Below, in pieces: positions 60,316 through 64,000 of a DNA stretch of 64,000 bases. The notes beneath the pieces are model-generated. The model saw only the letters and a program-made list of their open reading frames with translations. It ran no database searches and had not been told where the DNA came from. The stretch is from Calliphora vicina (taxonomy: Eukaryota > Arthropoda > Insecta > Diptera > Calliphoridae): positions 55,962,395 through 56,026,394 of the forward strand of contig NC_088783.1 in the NCBI RefSeq assembly GCF_958450345.1. Reading direction: 5' to 3'. Both the position numbers and the translations under genes were made by a program. Position 1 is the stretch's first letter; every line of letters starts with the position of its first letter.

Positions 60316-61829
60316 CTATAGTTTGTCCATTTTGGTGACCGATATTTTTTTATGGGCCCCCAAAGTTTCTGAAAATCAGTGAGACCTCTAAAAAAGATGT
60401 CATCAGTTTTTGGTTAACAGCTAATTCAGACTTTGTGATACGGCTTAACTTTATATGACAATAATATAGCTAGAAGTCCGCCAAATAAATTTTGTTAAAA
60501 TTTTTTTCCAAAAAATAGCTTTTTCGTGCACTTTTGTTGAAAAAATATAGGAAGAAACATTTTTTTTTTTACTTTTTTTAGAATAATTTCCAGGGTTTCC
60601 TAATTTTTCACTTACAATATTTAGCAAAGTTGTAGCTACAGTAAAGTTGAGCAACTCTTGAGAACATATCAATGCATTCTGAACGTGTCTAGTCACTCTA
60701 AACAGCACATAAAGATCACTTTGTACCTTAACAATTTTCGTTTTTACTATTTTTTTACGCTAAAACAAAGATTTTTTGTTAAAATAATATGATCAAGTCC
60801 ACACTTCTATGTTGTGCTGTATTATTTACTCGGCTGCGGTGTACCTAATGGGGATCAGTGAGTGGATCCTCAATGTCACACATTTAAAAAAAATCGCCAA
60901 AAAGCCATCTTTGATTCGAAAGAGCTGAAATTTAAAATGTAGATAGTCCTGGAAAAGGCCTACAAAAATATTGAATTTTGCTCGATCTTTTTTTTGTATT
61001 TTCTATATGATGGGCCTACGAAAGGTGGAAATTTGTTTTTTATATACGACGTATATTTTCGATAAAATTCGAAAGAAAATAAAATAAACCCGATAAAAAT
61101 TATTTCGTCCCTATAAAAAGTTACACGCATCCAAACTTGAAGCATCTTTTTATATATTTCAACTTTGTATGCCTGTGTTTTTTAAGTTTTTTCCCAAAAA
61201 AGTCCCCATATTTTTTTTTTTTTTTTATAAAAAACTAATTTTCTTCATGGTTATATAAATTTTTTTATGATCTGGAAAGAGAACGTAATGCAAAAACGTA
61301 TAAGTTACAATTTTACTAACTTAAGCGGACATTGTACCCCCCAGCCCTATCCAAACTTGGCCTATTTTCAAACAAAATTTTAGGTTTGAGTAAAAAATTC
61401 TAAAAACGCAAAGGCCCGATCCTCAAAATCTCGTCATATTTGTATAGCCCTATATATATGTTCGGATTGCATTTATATGTTAACAAGTGTTATTCAGATT
61501 TACCGTTGCTAAAATTTTGTAAAATATTGTTATTGAAAAATTAGGAGTCCCTGGAAGTTATTCTAAAAAAAGTAAAAAAAAAAATTTTTTCCTATATTTT
61601 TCAACAAAAGTGCACGAAAAAGCTATTTTTTGGAAACAAATTTTAACAAAATTTATTTGGCGGACTCTTAGCTATATTATTGTAATATAAAGTTAAGCCG
61701 TATCACAAAGTGTGAATTAGCTGTTAACCAATAACTGATGACACCTTTTTTAGAGGCCCCACTGATTTTCAGAAATTTTGGGGGCCCATAAAAAAAATCG
61801 GTCACCAAAATGGACAAACTGAGTATAGG
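60316..61829. repeat. 1.5-kb foldback in intron 3 (foldback 7)
   Basis: The left arm is about 60316-60690 and the right arm about 61455-61829. Pairs include 'tttgtccattttggtgacc' with 'ggtcaccaaaatggacaaa', 'agctttttcgtgcacttttg' with 'caaaagtgcacgaaaaagct', and 'ggcttaactttata' with 'tataaagttaagcc'. The arms are well preserved in the outer 300 bp and weaker inward, with a ~765-bp spacer. No transposase in the spacer. Confidence 0.8.
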
Positions 61830-61839
61830 GTTTTACTAC

Positions 61840-62312
61840 CCTTTGGTAGTAGAGTCGAACCTATACTGTCATGATCTTGTGTTTTTCCAAAAGTCTTCAT
61901 TTGTTGCATAGTGTAATTGTTTAACACCAAATACAAATTTTACCAAAAATTGTTATAGCCTTTGTTAGTTCTACTTTTTTCCTTTGCTATTCCTCAAAGT
62001 TATATATTCGTTATAGATCACGGAGTTCATATATCCTTGTCCGTCTGTATGTTGAAATCAACTTTCCATTGCCCAAAAATAGTTTGTATTCATGATTATT
62101 ACATCAATATATCCGCTTTCGTTTGCTATTTAAAATTGAGAAAATCGAACCAAAATTGGCTGATGTTTTACCTATTTTTGATCCATATTTGGATTACTAA
62201 GTCATGAATATAGACAATATGGATATCAATGACGCCATAGTAAGTCAGACCTATAATGGATCAAAATTTTTAAGATTCGGTAAAGCCGATTTAGCACTCT
62301 TAGTTACTTTTT
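61840..62312 (-). mobile_element. mini-me-like family B, diverged copy
   Basis: 'aagattcggtaaagccgatt' and 'agcactcttagttac' near 62272-62312 correspond to the inverted family B start. 'tatccttgtccgtctgtatg' (about 62033-62052) is the reduced core. Other phrases ('ggattactaagtcatgaata') match 45640-46201. Confidence 0.6.
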
Positions 62313-62573
62313 CTTCACTTCTTTAAGCAATTTTTTACCAACATTAATTTCACCAAAAATAGTTTTCTCCAAAAAATTCAACTCAGCCAAATATATCTCC
62401 ACTTTCCTTGTGAACTAACAACAACAATTTCATATCTTAGATCTAATAAATATTATATATTAAGTCCAGCCAGTGTTGCAATATATTCGCATTATTTCAT
62501 TTTGTATTGTTTAAGGTCTGCTGTGCCTCTCATTCATATTTGTATTTTTAATTATTTTTCTTTACATTTACAG
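62313..62573. other. End of intron 3
   Basis: Unique-looking sequence ending in a good pyrimidine-rich acceptor (tttttctttacatttacag). Confidence 0.6.
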
Positions 62574-62694
62574 GAAGGTATGGGCCAACTGAAAATTGTT
62601 CCTGGTGGCATACAACTAACTGGACAAGCTTTAATTATGGACATGTTAAGAGCATCCACAATACGCTCAAGGCATGGGCAACCTATAGCAATAG
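62574..62694 (+). CDS. Scgdelta: Sarcoglycan gene, fourth coding exon: start of ectodomain
   Basis: The acceptor AG is at 62572-62573 and the donor is ATAG|GTAAGG at 62695. The 121 bp enter in phase 0 and leave in phase 1, encoding residues 529-568. The peptide starts EGMGQLKIVPGGIQLTG and ends RSRHGQPIAI. Directly after the membrane span, delta/gamma-sarcoglycans have VGMG.L.(V/I)...G(L/I).L.G followed by a segment ending in SR. The alignment needs no gap at the exon junction. This is the juxtamembrane start of the extracellular sarcoglycan domain. The cysteine-containing C-terminal part and the stop codon lie beyond the window. The reading continues with one base (G) carried into the next exon. 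Confidence 0.9.
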
Positions 62695-63780
62695 GTAAGG
62701 ATAACAGTTACTATTTTATATTAATTTGTTTTCTTCTATGTATTCAAATGTGTAGACAAACACATTTATGCTATCATATAAATGCCTAATTCGCCAAATT
62801 GATTAACTACAGTTATTGATATTTTATATAAAATCGAAACAAAGGTTTTAATAAATTGTTCCTGTCTTTATGCAATATATTTTCTTAATTTAATGTCACA
62901 TGTTACTTAGTAATAATATATTAAGTAAACACAATGTTCCCTCTTTAGGGACTTACTCCATTTGGCAAATAAGGCATCCACATTTCTATGTATATTTGGC
63001 ACATTATTTATTCCTTTTATTTACTTCATAAACAACATAAGTAAATTTTATGTTGTTTATTTATTCATATTTTACATGGCTGTACATTCATTTACTTATT
63101 ACTCGAATTAGTAATTTACATAAATTTTACATTTGTTTTGGCACATACAAACAAACTAATAATAATCATAAAGATCCATTTGAAAATGTGTGTAAGAATC
63201 TGTTTAACATCTTCTTTATTTCCTGTAAAATACTCACACACATTACCATTTACATGTTACGTTAGTAGTTTGAATGTTTGTATTTATTCCTAATCATTAT
63301 TTGTGTTTGTGCGTATGAGTATGTGAAAAGGAAATTGTTACCAGTCATTTGACTTTATTGTTTATTTGTATAATATTTAGTCGTACAAGTGATATTTGCT
63401 TTAGCATACAATATTATTTACCTTGAGGTCATAATTTGTAAAAATCATGGCTTTCATTTGTTTGTATTTGTCCAAGAGTTAATGAAGTGGAAGTAGTTAG
63501 TATGTAGGATCATAAAATGATAAGTCAAACTTTTACTTACAATTATAGATAAGGGATATATGATTAGGCTAAGGAAAATTAAACAACATGAATTTTTTGG
63601 AAAGAGGATTTCATGTGTAAATATACACACATGTATCCATTTATTATAACTTAACTGTTATGCGATTCTTTGTTAAAATTTAATGTCTAATCCAATGACA
63701 ATTTTCCTAACATAGTAACGCATATTTTTCCGAAAATTCTCCTCAAAAGTCAGACCATTTTTTTAACCTATTAAATAATT
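62695..63780. other. Start of intron 4
   Basis: AT-rich, unique-looking sequence. No transposon ends or RNA gene supported. The ORF at 63050-63265 has no domain. Confidence 0.5.
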
Positions 63781-64000
63781 TTCCATAGAAAGTTTCGTCC
63801 ACACAGTGATGGATTTTCTATAGAAAATATCGTCATCGGAGACACTGATTTGCCATAGAAAATTTCTTCTTCGCAGACTCTGATTTTCTATAGAAAATTT
63901 CGTTCTCGCAGAGACTGATTTTCTATAGAAAATTTCGTTCTCGCATAGACTGATTTTCTATAGAAAATTTCGTTCTCGCAGAGACTGATTTTCTATAGAA
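63781..64000. repeat. 35-bp tandem repeat with TTTTCTATAGAAAA
   Basis: Units 'tgattttctatagaaaattt' + 'cgttctcgcagagac' start at 63881, 63916, 63951 and 63986, exactly 35 bp apart and nearly identical. Degenerate units precede them from 63781. The array runs off the window edge. It shares the palindrome with the intron 2 satellite but has a different second half. Confidence 0.9.

Noticed and set aside
63781..64000. CRISPR-like array because of 35-bp regular units
   Set aside because: The entire unit is conserved with no variable spacers, and the host is a eukaryote. It is a tandem satellite.

Overview
This is intron-rich animal DNA, very AT-rich, with no bacterial features. The only host gene I can support runs left to right through almost the whole window. 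It is the 5' part of a delta/gamma-type sarcoglycan gene (Scgdelta in flies). The transposon relics (mini-me-like elements with GTCY cores, mauritiana-like mariner, piggyBac, Transib-like, Helitron) and the large introns suggest a brachyceran fly, probably a calyptrate such as a blow fly or house fly relative. The species assignment is inference.

Host gene: four exons fit together by splice sites and by reading phase. They are 5113-5421 (from the ATG, phase 0 out), 52286-52509 (phase 2 out), 58776-59826 (phase 0 out) and 62574-62694 (phase 1 out, continuing beyond the window). Together they encode 568 codons plus one base. The membrane segment and the start of the sarcoglycan ectodomain are unmistakable (GWRKKCLY..., then EGMGQLKIVPGG...). 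The roughly 490 residues before them form a long low-complexity cytoplasmic extension. Introns are about 46.9, 6.3 and 2.7 kb. Positions 1-5 kb are upstream or 5'-UTR sequence with a possible promoter area at 3.7-4.6 kb.

Intron 1 (5.4-52.3 kb) is a graveyard of mobile DNA. It holds a piggyBac relic with TTAA on both sides (6287-7914), a 1-kb foldback (9.3-10.3 kb), a Helitron (10362-11332), a Tc3-like DDE relic (15.9-16.4 kb), a mariner relic split by a Transib-like element (22.9-25.3 kb), and a Tc1 relic arranged as an inverted repeat (25.6-26.5 kb). Further along come a foldback element with subrepeat-built arms (32.76-34.69 kb), an uncharacterised transposon-associated gene relic (36.2-36.6 kb), a Harbinger-like MITE (36995-37101), two more large palindromes (37.2-38.2 and 48.2-48.5 kb), a second Helitron 5' end (42554), mini-me-like copies, and a 2.6-kb degenerate GTCGAC-rich satellite (48.8-51.4 kb). 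Intron 2 holds a mini-me copy, a second Tc3-like relic, a nearly full-length mariner relic, TCTATAGAAA-type satellite, and a second Transib-like element inserted in that satellite. Intron 3 holds a 1.5-kb foldback. The window ends in a 35-bp tandem repeat in intron 4.

The most notable discovery is a two-member non-autonomous family at 23093-24494 and 57084-57805. Its ends carry CACAGTG, the same seven bases as the RAG recombination-signal heptamer, and both copies are flanked by perfect 5-bp target duplications (CATCG and CAATG), the hallmark of Transib transposons. The first copy interrupts a mariner relic exactly, and a second mariner relic in this window supplies the uninterrupted comparison. 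A second theme is the number of large imperfect palindromes lying inside one host transcription unit: seven by my reading.
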